The translations under genes were made by a program, and so were the position numbers. A stretch of DNA of 64,000 nucleotides from assembly GCA_022821545.1 (NCBI GenBank), contig JAJEDJ010000032.1, positions 54,587-118,586 on the forward strand, in the 5' to 3' direction. Positions 26,073 to 34,684 of this stretch are shown here, in pieces. The notes beneath the pieces are model-generated. The model was not told the origin of the DNA, made no database searches, and saw only the letters and a list, made by a program, of their open reading frames with translations. The first letter of the stretch is position 1; each line of letters opens with the position of its first letter. The stretch comes from Caldilineaceae bacterium (GTDB lineage Bacteria > Chloroflexota > Anaerolineae > Caldilineales > Caldilineaceae).

Positions 26073-27221
26073 TTACTTGTAGGGGTCGGCCGCATCACGC
26101 AGCCCATCGCCGATAAAATTGAACAGTAGCACCGTTACGATCACAAGCAGACCGGGAATAAGCATCCAGGGCTGCACGGCCACGCTGCGCACATTCTGCG
26201 CGTCTTTCAACAACGTGCCCCAGCTGACCGCCGGCGCCCGAATGCCCAGCCCCAGGAAGCTGAGCGCCGTCTCTCCCAGGATCATGTTGGGGATGGCCAG
26301 GGTGAGATGGACGATGAGATAGCTCATGAACCCCGGCAGCAGATGTTCAACGATAATCTGCATATCGGTGGAACCGGCGACTTTGGCCGCGATCACAAAG
26401 TCCGACTCGCGCAGCTCAAGCAGTTTGCCGCGCACAACGCGCGCCAGCCCCGCCCATCCAATGATGGACAGAATGATGGTGATGGAAAAGTATATTTTGA
26501 CCGGTGACCAGCCCGGGGGCACCGCCGCGCTGAGCGCCATCCACAGCGGTATCGTGGGAACGATGATCACGAACTCAATAATGCGCTGGATCAACATGTC
26601 GGTCGCGCCGCCGAAGTAGCCGGAGATGCCCCCCAGCAGACAGCCGAGGATAAAGCTGATCAGAACGCCGACCAGGCCAACGGACAGACTGACCTGGGCC
26701 CCCGCAAGTGTCCGCGAAAAGAGATCGCGCCCAAGCGAATCGGTGCCGAACAGAAAGATCACGCCCCCTTCCTCTGGGAGAAAGAAGTGGGTATCCATTG
26801 AAAAAAGGCCCCAGAACCGATAGGGTTCTCCCTTTTGGAAAAACCGAATACGGTAAACCTGTGAGGTGTCTTCCGTATACACGCGGGTGAAGGTATCAAA
26901 GTCGATTTCTCCCTCCAGCTTGTATACAAATGGGCCTCGGAATCGACCTTCACTATCGAAGAGGTGAATGCGAGTGGGGGAGGCGCTCAGAAAATCCTCA
27001 TGTTTCGTCAACCGGCCATACGGGACCCAAAACTGATATGTGATCGCCAGGATATAAAGAATTCCCAGCAAGGAAACCGAAACTACCGCCAGCCGGTGTC
27101 TCTTGAACTTGCGCCACATCAGCTGCCACTGTGAAGCCAGGAAGTAGCGCTCTTCGGCCGTAATCCCGTCCGACCGTACTTCGACTCCGCCTGAAACGCC
27201 AGTGGTTACATTCGTTGACAT
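26073..27221 (-). CDS. Peptide-type ABC importer permease, DppC family with enlarged periplasmic loop (importer 3)
   Basis: About 382 residues, roughly 80-90 longer than usual DppC. The extra part lies between the first transmembrane segment (near residues 40-60) and the FGTDSLGRDLFSR motif. It reads as a beta-rich domain with SPTRIHLFDSEGRF and YTEDTSQVYRIRFF. The EAA loop is SDFVIAAKVAGSTDMQIIVEHLLPG. The ATG at 27221 is used: it sits one base after the DppB stop with AAGGAA upstream, whereas the in-frame TTG at 27239 overlaps DppB. The added loop may contact the large binding protein of this system. Confidence 0.92.
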   Translation of the reverse strand: MSTNVTTGVSGGVEVRSDGITAEERYFLASQWQLMWRKFKRHRLAVVSVSLLGILYILAITYQFWVPYGRLTKHEDFLSASPTRIHLFDSEGRFRGPFVYKLEGEIDFDTFTRVYTEDTSQVYRIRFFQKGEPYRFWGLFSMDTHFFLPEEGGVIFLFGTDSLGRDLFSRTLAGAQVSLSVGLVGVLISFILGCLLGGISGYFGGATDMLIQRIIEFVIIVPTIPLWMALSAAVPPGWSPVKIYFSITIILSIIGWAGLARVVRGKLLELRESDFVIAAKVAGSTDMQIIVEHLLPGFMSYLIVHLTLAIPNMILGETALSFLGLGIRAPAVSWGTLLKDAQNVRSVAVQPWMLIPGLLVIVTVLLFNFIGDGLRDAADPYK

Positions 27222-27222
27222 C

Positions 27223-28215
27223 TCACGTCTTTCCTTCAAAACGGATGCGTGGGTCTACAACGATCAGTAAAATGTCAGACAGAAAGGTTCCGATCAACGT
27301 CAGAATTCCCAGAAACATCACAATGCTTCCTGCCAAAAACATGTCCTGGCTGATCAGCGCCTTGAAGAGAAGCGGACCCGTGGTCGGCAGGCTCAGAACG
27401 ATGGCGACGATCGTCTCGCCGGAAACGATACGCGGCAGCTGCCAGCCGACCGTACTGACGATCGGATTGATAGCCATGCGCACCGGGTACTTGAACAGCA
27501 GCTTCCCTTCGGCAACGCCCTTGGCGCGGGCGGTGATGACATACTGTTTGCTCAGTTCATCCAGCAGCGTGCCCCGCATGACGCGGATGATTCCTGCCGT
27601 GCCTGCCGTGCCGATGACGATGATAGGCACCCAGAGATGGGTGAAGAGATCCCATACCTTGGCCAGGCTCCACGGGGCCAGGGCGTACTCCGAAGAGAAC
27701 AGGCCGCCCACGCTAATGCCGAAGTATTTGAAAAACAGGAACATGAGGATGAGCGCCAGCATGAAGTTGGGCGTCGCCAACCCGGCAAAACCAAGCACCG
27801 AAAACAGATAGTCGCTGAAACCGTACTGGCGGGTGGCGACGTAAATCCCAATCGGCACGGCAACCACATAGGTAAAAAACAGGGTGATGAGCGAGAGCAG
27901 TATCGTATAGGGCAGACGTTCTCTCAGCAGCTTGCCTACGGGCTGGTTCCATTCGAAAGACCGGCCCATTTCGCCCCGCAGAAAGCGGCCAAACCAGCGA
28001 ACGTACTTCTCTACCGGGGTGGCGTCAAGGCCGTATTCCTGCTTGAGGGCTTCGATTTCGGCCTCATCGATGATATCTCCCTCCTGTTCCAAGCGCGCGA
28101 CGTAGCTTGTCAGAAAATCGCCTGGCGGAAGTTGAATGATGATGAATACGACTATGCTCAAGAACAGGAAGGTAACGATCGCGTAGATCAATCTTTGCGC
28201 GATATAACCGATCAT
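27223..28215 (-). CDS. Peptide-type ABC importer permease, DppB family (importer 3)
   Basis: 330-residue permease. An N-terminal transmembrane segment is followed by a charged loop (SYVARLEQEGDIIDEAEIEALKQEYG is the region, residues about 37-62). The EAA loop is KQYVITARAKGVAEGKLLFKYPVRM. Its start overlaps the stop of the Gfo/Idh/MocA gene by 4 bases, which ties the importer membrane genes to the catabolic genes before them. Confidence 0.93.
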   Translation of the reverse strand: MIGYIAQRLIYAIVTFLFLSIVVFIIIQLPPGDFLTSYVARLEQEGDIIDEAEIEALKQEYGLDATPVEKYVRWFGRFLRGEMGRSFEWNQPVGKLLRERLPYTILLSLITLFFTYVVAVPIGIYVATRQYGFSDYLFSVLGFAGLATPNFMLALILMFLFFKYFGISVGGLFSSEYALAPWSLAKVWDLFTHLWVPIIVIGTAGTAGIIRVMRGTLLDELSKQYVITARAKGVAEGKLLFKYPVRMAINPIVSTVGWQLPRIVSGETIVAIVLSLPTTGPLLFKALISQDMFLAGSIVMFLGILTLIGTFLSDILLIVVDPRIRFEGKT

Positions 28216-29225
28216 TTCTTCGCCTCGTAGGGAGATTGCAGCAGGGAGATCCTCCTGTCTTCATCAATCGCCTGCTGGGCTTTGATGGCAATCTCAGTCA
28301 TTCGAAAGACCTCTTCAACGCCGGCAAAAGATCCGTCCTGCACCGAACTGACAAAGGCCGTGTACCAGTTCGGCGTGTCGGGAATTTCGAGGTTGCACAC
28401 CCCAGCCTGCTCACTTATGAGCTTTGCTGTCTCTTCAGTCGCGATGCTCTCCACCACGCCCGCCGTACCCGAAATCATCATCCGCTCATCGCCGTGGCTG
28501 GGCGCATTCGACGGGCGCAGAAAGTCCAGCACCACTGTCGAGACGCCGCCGTTGCGCATCCGCAGCAGAAGACCAGCCTGGCTGGCACAGCCCGGATAGT
28601 CCGGGTGGGCGGCCGAAGTCTCCCAGCCCGTCACCTCCGTGAAAACGTCGCCCAGCGACCACACGAGCCAGTCAATGACGTGGACGCCCACAAACGGGAC
28701 AATGCCGGGAAAGGTCTCTCGCTGGCGAAAGTGATCGGCCCGCCTGGCGCCCCAGCGGTAGGATATCTGGCTGAAGCTGCCCAGAGGCTCCCCAATCAGA
28801 CCGTCATGTACCGCATCGCGGACCGCCTCAAACCATTTCATTCTGCGATAGCCATGTAGCGCCGCAAGCGGGACCTTGGCCTCGCTGGCCACGGCGTACA
28901 GATGTGAAAGGGTCGCCAGATCCATCGCCAGCGGCTTCTCCGTCATCACGGCGATGCCGCGTTTCAGGCATATTTCGGCAAATTCCGGGATCTGCTGCGG
29001 TGGCACGCAGATCTGTACCAGGTCCGGAGTTTCCTTGTCCAGCATCTCCTCATACTCGGCATATCTTTTTGTACCTGACGTCACGCCCGGGGCGCTGGCG
29101 AAGGAGTCGAGCGATTCGCCCGGCATCGCCAGCGCGACGGCTACGACCGCAACGTCGGGCAGATCCTGCAGCATCTGCTCGTAGTAATCCAGGTGTCCGG
29201 AGTGACCGAGTAGGGCGAATTTCAT
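28212..29225 (-). CDS. Gfo/Idh/MocA-family oxidoreductase
   Basis: NAD(P)-dependent sugar/inositol/acid dehydrogenase family, 337 residues. The Rossmann start is MKFALLGHSGHLDYY, an unusual variant of the GxGxxG motif in which the first glycine cluster is reduced. The EKPLAMD motif with the catalytic Lys is intact, and the second-domain segment VDWLVWSLGDVFTEV follows a His-containing GVHVIDW. The 4-base overlap with the permease gene places it in the importer 3 operon. It may oxidise the imported compound or its breakdown product. Confidence 0.87.
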   Translation of the reverse strand: MKFALLGHSGHLDYYEQMLQDLPDVAVVAVALAMPGESLDSFASAPGVTSGTKRYAEYEEMLDKETPDLVQICVPPQQIPEFAEICLKRGIAVMTEKPLAMDLATLSHLYAVASEAKVPLAALHGYRRMKWFEAVRDAVHDGLIGEPLGSFSQISYRWGARRADHFRQRETFPGIVPFVGVHVIDWLVWSLGDVFTEVTGWETSAAHPDYPGCASQAGLLLRMRNGGVSTVVLDFLRPSNAPSHGDERMMISGTAGVVESIATEETAKLISEQAGVCNLEIPDTPNWYTAFVSSVQDGSFAGVEEVFRMTEIAIKAQQAIDEDRRISLLQSPYEAKK

Positions 29226-29384
29226 CGCAGCTTCCTCTCAACTTTATGGAACGTGTTTCCTGTCTGTTTTCGACGAAGGGCCTGGCGACGGACGACTTCG
29301 ACACTCAATTCAGTTTCCCGCGCTAAAGGTAGAAAACCGGTGTCGAAACGGTGGCGGAGCCGTTCTGCGACCCTGATTCAACCT

Positions 29385-30233
29385 CTATAGCAGCCTTTCG
29401 CTGCCGGCCTCCTTGGGCGCCCATATTTCTTCGTACGTATAGTTTTGCGGCGCAGCAGGCGCTTCCCCGGGCGGTTCCCAGTCGGGGCGAAAACTCTGGA
29501 TTAGAGTAACGGCATTGTGGAAGGCGATACGATCGCGCGTTGCCTCGTCAATGTCGGCGGCCTCCACCTGTGCCTGCAGGATGCGAAAATCGTAGTAGGG
29601 CAGGTCGCTGCCAAAAAGAATGCGCTCACTGCCGAGCTCGTTGATCAGTTGCGGCAGGTCCCAGTCAGACTTGGAGCCTTTAGGCCTTTGGACAACCTCA
29701 AACCAGACGTTGTCCAACTGCTTGCAGGACTCAAACTCCTCTTCCACCCCGGCATGGACGATGAAGACAAGGTTGGGAAACCGCCGTGCATAGGCCGCCG
29801 TCCGCTCCGGGCTCTCATGCAGAAGGCAGAGCCCGCCCCTGAGTGACGCAACTTCGAGAAAAGGATAGAGCTGCCTTTCGAACGTCATGCCGGCCGGATG
29901 CCACATGATGCCCTGGAGACCGCCTTCAACCAGCGTCTCTTCCAAGGCGTCCGCCCCGACCTGGCCGTGGCGCAGCTCAATCAGAGCCAGGCCGATGGGA
30001 AATCGATCGGGAAACTGCTGACAAGCCCGAACGATGATCCCGTTCTGGTCCTTCGTGTCCAGGATTCCCCGGATCTGCGACGAGCCGACTGCGGTCGGCC
30101 CGACGACCGCCGCGACAACACCCGCGGAAGCCATGCGGGCCAAGCAGCGACCGGTGGTCTGCCCAACAGCGGGATCGTAGGTGATGGTCGTCCCGATATG
30201 ACAGTGTACGTCTATATAGAGTCGCATGTTCAC
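29385..30233 (-). CDS. Amidohydrolase-family protein (TIM-barrel metal-dependent hydrolase, COG2159-like)
   Basis: 282-residue metallo-dependent hydrolase or decarboxylase. It shows YIDVHCHIG (H-x-H on strand 1), HPAGM and LHESPE in the middle, FIVHAG (His) and the late strand FGSDLPYYD with the conserved Asp. COG2159-type proteins include decarboxylases and lactone hydrolases. The start overlaps the stop of the preceding oxidoreductase by 4 bases. It is flanked by two Gfo/Idh/MocA enzymes, consistent with a short catabolic route. Confidence 0.82.
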   Translation of the reverse strand: MNMRLYIDVHCHIGTTITYDPAVGQTTGRCLARMASAGVVAAVVGPTAVGSSQIRGILDTKDQNGIIVRACQQFPDRFPIGLALIELRHGQVGADALEETLVEGGLQGIMWHPAGMTFERQLYPFLEVASLRGGLCLLHESPERTAAYARRFPNLVFIVHAGVEEEFESCKQLDNVWFEVVQRPKGSKSDWDLPQLINELGSERILFGSDLPYYDFRILQAQVEAADIDEATRDRIAFHNAVTLIQSFRPDWEPPGEAPAAPQNYTYEEIWAPKEAGSERLL

Positions 30234-31312
30234 TCAACTCCTATCGCGCGTCGTTCGCCGGTTGCCTGCCGCGCCGCTTCGATAATGGCCAGATTATGCC
30301 GCGCCTTTTCGCCGTTCACCGGCATCTCCGATCCGCTGGCGAGCGCCTCGAATGTCGCGGCGTAACAGCCAAAATGGCCGCCGACGCCCGGGTTCTCTTT
30401 CACTGTCGGCTCGGGTATCTCCAAATTGCTCCAGCCGTCCTCCTCGCCGGTGTAGCGCCAGAACGGCTCCTCGTCGCGATGATAGACCCGAATCGACCCA
30501 TCGGTCGTGTGCACTTCGCACCAGCGACCCCGCTCAGGTGTTATCGCCGGCGAACACCAGGATGCCGACACCGTGGACACGGCCCCGTCCTCATGTTCAA
30601 ACAACAGGATGGCGAGATCATCGACGTCGATATTAAAGTGCATCGTCTTTACCCTGGCTTCGACGTACTTGACTGGCGAACCCATCAGCGCCTCGACCGA
30701 GTAGATCTCATGATAGGCGGTATCGATGATACAGCCGCCGCCCACCGCCTTCTGGGCGCGCCAGGCCATGGCAGGATTGGTATGATCGCCGCCAAAGTCA
30801 GCCGGTTTCATCCCCATGCACTGCCCGCGGCCAAGAATCGGTTTACCCACCTTTCCCGTCCGCAGTTGGCTCAGTGCTTCCTGCATGGGCAAGGAAAAAA
30901 GCAGGTTGTGCATGATGGCATAGGGTACACCGTTGCGGTTGACCGCCTCCAGTATCGCGTCGGCCTCCTCCAAAGAAGTAGCCATCGGTTTTTCGGAGAT
31001 GACCGCCACGCCGGCCTCGGCTGCCTGAATAGCATGTTCGGCGTGCAGGGCATGGGGTGTGGCGATCGATACCGCGTCGATTTCAGCTTTGGCCAGCATG
31101 TCGCGATAGTCGGCATATCTCTGCGCCGGCGGCACCTCAAGCGTATTGCCTACATGCTCAAGGTTGTCGGGCACCGGATCGGCCACCGCGACCACGTCAA
31201 CGGAGTCCGGCAGGGCAAGATATACGGAAACATGATTGATGCGCACGATACCGCCGCAACCAATCAGACCCAAACGTACCGGTTTTGTTACCTTCCTCTT
31301 CGGTTGCGTCAT
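30230..31312 (-). CDS. Gfo/Idh/MocA-family oxidoreductase (second)
   Basis: About 360 residues. The Rossmann motif is LGLIGCGGIVRINH, the catalytic Lys is in SEKPMATS and the second-domain metal/substrate segment contains GGCIIDTAYHEIYSVEALMG. It is only distantly related to the oxidoreductase at 28212-29225. The ATG at 31312 is preferred. The longer frame from 31396 runs through the hairpin at 31375-31416 and gives an atypical Cys- and Gly-rich N-terminus. It follows the binding-protein gene of importer 3. Confidence 0.88.
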   Translation of the reverse strand: MTQPKRKVTKPVRLGLIGCGGIVRINHVSVYLALPDSVDVVAVADPVPDNLEHVGNTLEVPPAQRYADYRDMLAKAEIDAVSIATPHALHAEHAIQAAEAGVAVISEKPMATSLEEADAILEAVNRNGVPYAIMHNLLFSLPMQEALSQLRTGKVGKPILGRGQCMGMKPADFGGDHTNPAMAWRAQKAVGGGCIIDTAYHEIYSVEALMGSPVKYVEARVKTMHFNIDVDDLAILLFEHEDGAVSTVSASWCSPAITPERGRWCEVHTTDGSIRVYHRDEEPFWRYTGEEDGWSNLEIPEPTVKENPGVGGHFGCYAATFEALASGSEMPVNGEKARHNLAIIEAARQATGERRAIGVE

Positions 31313-31374
31313 ATTGAAATCGGCGCGGGCGAAACCCAGGGCGTTCCCGGCCTCTCCTTTCCTTAGCCTTTTAT

Positions 31375-31416
31375 GCAAACACCCTGCTCCCGCCATGGGC
31401 GAAAACAGGGTGTTGC
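31375..31416 (-). promoter_or_regulatory. Intercistronic hairpin after binding-protein gene of importer 3
   Basis: GCAAACACCCTG (31375-31386) pairs with CAGGGTGTTGC (31406-31416) with one bulged base. The loop region itself contains GCCATGGGC, which can pair. No T-run follows on the minus strand. The position, just after a binding-protein stop, parallels the hairpin at 8251-8282, so a role in keeping binding-protein mRNA in excess is likely. Confidence 0.65.
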
Positions 31417-31436
31417 ACGGTTCTCCTCGCTATGCC

Positions 31437-33425
31437 TTATTCTTCGATAAACCACTGCGAAGGCAAGAACGGGGCATAAAAATTGTTGTCCGAAATCCAG
31501 GCGGCTCCCTCCATCGGCACGTTGTGGAGGCGATTGCTGATGATGACCGGCCGCGGCGTGAAACCGATGGTGCCGATCATCGGGATTTCGCTGGTGAAAT
31601 ACTCATAGTACTCGGCGCCATACTTATCGAAATCCTCGGTGCCGACCGCGGTCAGTTTGTACTGCTCGAATATCTCCCTCTGCCGCTTGATCTCCTCGGG
31701 CGGCTCCACGCCTTCCTCGCCGTTGGTCCGGAACCAGTCCTTCCACGTTCCGGTCCAGAAGGAGGTCTGGTCGACAGCGTAATTGCTGCCCAGGGAGCGG
31801 CCGAACAGCGCGTTTCTGTCCAGATGCCAGGTCGGAATCTGCAGATCATTGGTGGCCAGCCGTTGCGAGAACAGACCACCCTGCTCACCCAGATTTTCGA
31901 CAATGGCCTCGAGCCCGACCTCGGCCCAATCGTCCCGGACCAGCTCGGCCATGGCGATCTTGGGGCCTTCCGATACACCGACGTGGATCAGCATGCTTAG
32001 CCGGCCTTCGCCGTCAGGCCGCAGCCTGTATCCCTCGCTGTCCCGCTCGGTCAGGCCGACCGAATCGAGAAGCGCGTTGGCCCGCTCCGGATCATACTCG
32101 GCGTGGGTCGTGGCCCACTCCTCCTTGAAGAAGCTCAGACCGGGATTGACGGTGGCCGGGAAGGGTCTGCCCAGCCCGAAGAAGAGGGTGTCGTTCATGC
32201 TCTCGCGGTCGATGCTGATCGACAGGGCAATGCGGAAGTCCTTGGTGTTGAACAGTTCCCTCAGAACCGGGTCCTTGACCGTGCGATTGGGCATCAGACC
32301 CAACTCGGCGGAGAAGAGGTTCTGCGCGAATTCGACGCGGTAGCCTCCCTGCTCGGCGCCTTGCTGGAAGACCGACATATCCTTCATGTCGATGTAGTAG
32401 GTCTCAAAGTCAAATTCACCGGCGCTGGCCTTGAGCGTCTGCACCTCCTTGTCGCCCGTGATCACCGCCTCAATGCGATCAATATAGGGCAACTGGTTGC
32501 CGGCAGAGTCCACTTGGTGGAAGTACGGATTGCGCACAACGATGGCGCGGTCGCTGGTGAGCGTTTCGTTCTTCCAGGCCCAGAGGGTGGGACCGTCGAT
32601 CCGGAAGTTGTTCCGAGGTCGATTGTGGAAGTTGAAGGCTTGCATCCAGGTCTCAAATCCCTCTTCCTCGGCCAGCTCCTGCGCTTTCTCGTTGTAGTCG
32701 ATATGCCACTTCTTGAGCCAGTGCTTGGGCATGATGACGTTGTTGTCGGTGGCCACGCCCGTGCGACCCAGGTAGTTCATAATGATCGGGTACGGCACAC
32801 TGAAACTGATTTCAACCACGGTGTCACTGATCTTGGTGAAGACTGCCGGCTCACCCCCGGCGCGCCAGATCGACCTCGGCCCGGCAGGAGAAAGATCTTC
32901 GTTCATCGCGACATCTTCCCAGGCAAACATGATGTCGTCCGTCGTGAACGGCTCGCCATCCGACCACTTATGACCCTCACGCAGTTCGATGGTCAGGGTT
33001 TTGTAGTCGTCGGAAAAACTGAAACTTTTGGCGATATCCATGAAGACCTGGGTGTTGCTGAAGTCATAACGGAAAAGCCCATTCATGCGCAGGGTGGCGA
33101 AGCTCCAGAGATTGATCGGGTTGACTTCTCCGAAGCGCAGGGTGCCCCCGTAAACGCCGATCCGGTCCACCGGCTCAATCACCTGCGGCTCTGCCGGGAG
33201 CCGCTCATCCACCGGCGGCAACTCCCCGTTGGCCACCATCTCGGCCAGCATGGGGGATTCGTTATAGGTCGAATCTGCCTCCGACTCCATACTCTCTGTC
33301 TCAGCCGCCTGTTCAGGCTCGGCTGCTTCTTCCGCTGCCGGCGCTGCACCGCCGCAGGCCGCGATCATGGGAAGAAGCAGGACAAAAATGGCCGCAAGTG
33401 CCCAAATACGCAGTTGTGGTTTCAC
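31437..33425 (-). CDS. Large family-5 extracellular solute-binding lipoprotein (importer 3)
   Basis: 662-residue binding protein, longer than importer 2's 605. The signal peptide ends in MIAAC (Cys24), followed by a Glu/Ala-rich tether. Family landmarks include LREGHKWSDGEPFTTDDI and a second lobe with IALSISIDRESMNDTLF. Long members of family 5 often take larger ligands such as oligosaccharides or glycopeptides, but this is only suggestive. It is the first gene of a transcript carrying oxidoreductases, an amidohydrolase and the importer genes. Confidence 0.93.
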   Translation of the reverse strand: MKPQLRIWALAAIFVLLLPMIAACGGAAPAAEEAAEPEQAAETESMESEADSTYNESPMLAEMVANGELPPVDERLPAEPQVIEPVDRIGVYGGTLRFGEVNPINLWSFATLRMNGLFRYDFSNTQVFMDIAKSFSFSDDYKTLTIELREGHKWSDGEPFTTDDIMFAWEDVAMNEDLSPAGPRSIWRAGGEPAVFTKISDTVVEISFSVPYPIIMNYLGRTGVATDNNVIMPKHWLKKWHIDYNEKAQELAEEEGFETWMQAFNFHNRPRNNFRIDGPTLWAWKNETLTSDRAIVVRNPYFHQVDSAGNQLPYIDRIEAVITGDKEVQTLKASAGEFDFETYYIDMKDMSVFQQGAEQGGYRVEFAQNLFSAELGLMPNRTVKDPVLRELFNTKDFRIALSISIDRESMNDTLFFGLGRPFPATVNPGLSFFKEEWATTHAEYDPERANALLDSVGLTERDSEGYRLRPDGEGRLSMLIHVGVSEGPKIAMAELVRDDWAEVGLEAIVENLGEQGGLFSQRLATNDLQIPTWHLDRNALFGRSLGSNYAVDQTSFWTGTWKDWFRTNGEEGVEPPEEIKRQREIFEQYKLTAVGTEDFDKYGAEYYEYFTSEIPMIGTIGFTPRPVIISNRLHNVPMEGAAWISDNNFYAPFLPSQWFIEE

Positions 33426-33539
33426 TTTTACTCTCCTTTGGGGTGGTAAACACGGAACCAGACCTGCCCGAAGTTAAAACATATATCATCGTAATTTTTT
33501 CTCTCCACATTGTCAAGGAGATAAAATTTTCCGGGATTA

Positions 33540-33606
33540 TCTCCAATCTCTCCTCTCTTCTCTCTTCTCTCTTCTCTCTCCTCTCTCCTCTCTCCTCTCT
33601 CCTCGC
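33540..33606. repeat. Polypyrimidine microsatellite (CTCTT/CTCTCC units)
   Basis: About 67 bases of nearly uninterrupted C and T on the plus strand, made of TCTTC and CTCTCCT units. It lies in the divergent gap between the binding-protein gene (minus) and the FAD-subunit gene (plus), where both promoters must be. A polypurine-polypyrimidine tract of this length can adopt non-B structure and is prone to length change. The rest of 33426-33683 is AT-richer and contains no gene I can see. Confidence 0.85.
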
Positions 33607-33683
33607 CCTTGCCTTTTCCGGAAGGGAACCCCCTGTGCTATACTTCGTCTAATTTTTTTCAGTCATTGCCCAGGATCTGCACA

Positions 33684-34607
33684 ATGTCCCGGTGGCAAGC
33701 CTACCACACACCTGCAACCGTTTCTGAGGCGCTCTCGCTCCTGCACCAGCACAAAGAAAAAGCCCGCATTATCGCCGGCGGCACCGACCTGATCCTTGAT
33801 ATGGAGGCAGAATACACCGCCGCGCCCGAAATTCTGGTGGATGTGACCAGGATCGGCGGCATCGATCGCATCGCGCAGGAGGACGGATGGATCGTTCTGG
33901 GCGCCGGAACGACCCATACACAGATTGAAAGCAGCCCCCTCCTGCGGGCTCAGGCCAGATGCCTGACCGAAAGTTGCGGCGTCATCGGAGGGCCGCAGGT
34001 ACGCAATGTGGCGACGCTGGGCGGGAATGTAGCCCACGCGCTGCCGGCCGCCGACGGAACCATCGGCCTGCTGGCGCTGGAGGCGGAAGTCGAGGTCGCC
34101 GCGCACAGCGCCCGAGGCGCCCTCCATTCGTGGCAGCCGCTTCTCTCCATCTTTGCCGGCCCCGGCCGCAACCGCCTGGACCCGGATCAGATGCTGCACG
34201 CGTTCCGCTTTCGACCGACCGGCGCCCGGGCGGGCAACGCCTTCGACCGCATCATGCGGCCCCAGGGCGTGGCGCTGCCCGTACTGGGCATCGCCGCCAG
34301 AGTCCGATTGGATGCAACTCTGCGCCGGGTCGAAGACGCTGTCATTGCGATTGGGCCTGCCGGCCCGACCCCCTTTCGCGCCACCCGCGCGGAAGAGGTT
34401 TTAACGACAGCCGGGACTTTTGACGACGACGCCGTGCAACACGCAATTGCCGCGGCCCAAACCCAGGCCAGTTTGCGGACCAGCAAGTACCGTTCGTCCC
34501 AGGAGTATCGCCGCGAGATGATAGGCGTGCTGCTGAAGAGAGTGCTGCATACGGCTGTGGAGCGGGCGCGCATGAATGACGCGCCGCCAGAGCCGGAGGA
34601 CGCTTAG
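33684..34607 (+). CDS. Molybdenum hydroxylase FAD-binding subunit (CoxM/XdhB-like)
   Basis: About 307-residue medium subunit of a xanthine dehydrogenase/CO dehydrogenase-type enzyme. FAD-binding signatures are RIIAGGTDLILDME near the N-terminus and GGPQVRNVATLGGNVAHALP in the middle. The C-terminal CO-dehydrogenase flavoprotein domain ends with SSQEYRREMIGVLLKR. The ATG at 33684 has a weak AGGA upstream; earlier in-frame codons belong to the spacer. It passes electrons from the iron-sulfur and Mo domains encoded at 35574-38609. The ATPase gene in between is unusual. Confidence 0.92.
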   Translation: MSRWQAYHTPATVSEALSLLHQHKEKARIIAGGTDLILDMEAEYTAAPEILVDVTRIGGIDRIAQEDGWIVLGAGTTHTQIESSPLLRAQARCLTESCGVIGGPQVRNVATLGGNVAHALPAADGTIGLLALEAEVEVAAHSARGALHSWQPLLSIFAGPGRNRLDPDQMLHAFRFRPTGARAGNAFDRIMRPQGVALPVLGIAARVRLDATLRRVEDAVIAIGPAGPTPFRATRAEEVLTTAGTFDDDAVQHAIAAAQTQASLRTSKYRSSQEYRREMIGVLLKRVLHTAVERARMNDAPPEPEDA

Positions 34608-34684
34608 CCAGGGAAATGGTCGAGCGTTTGGCCGCTATCGTTGCTTACATTTGCTTGTTGCAGTAGGGCGGGAGCGCGTGGGCT

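Noticed and set aside
31375..31416. Rho-independent terminator after the binding-protein gene
   Set aside because: The stem is good but no T-run follows on the minus strand, so it is listed as an intercistronic hairpin.
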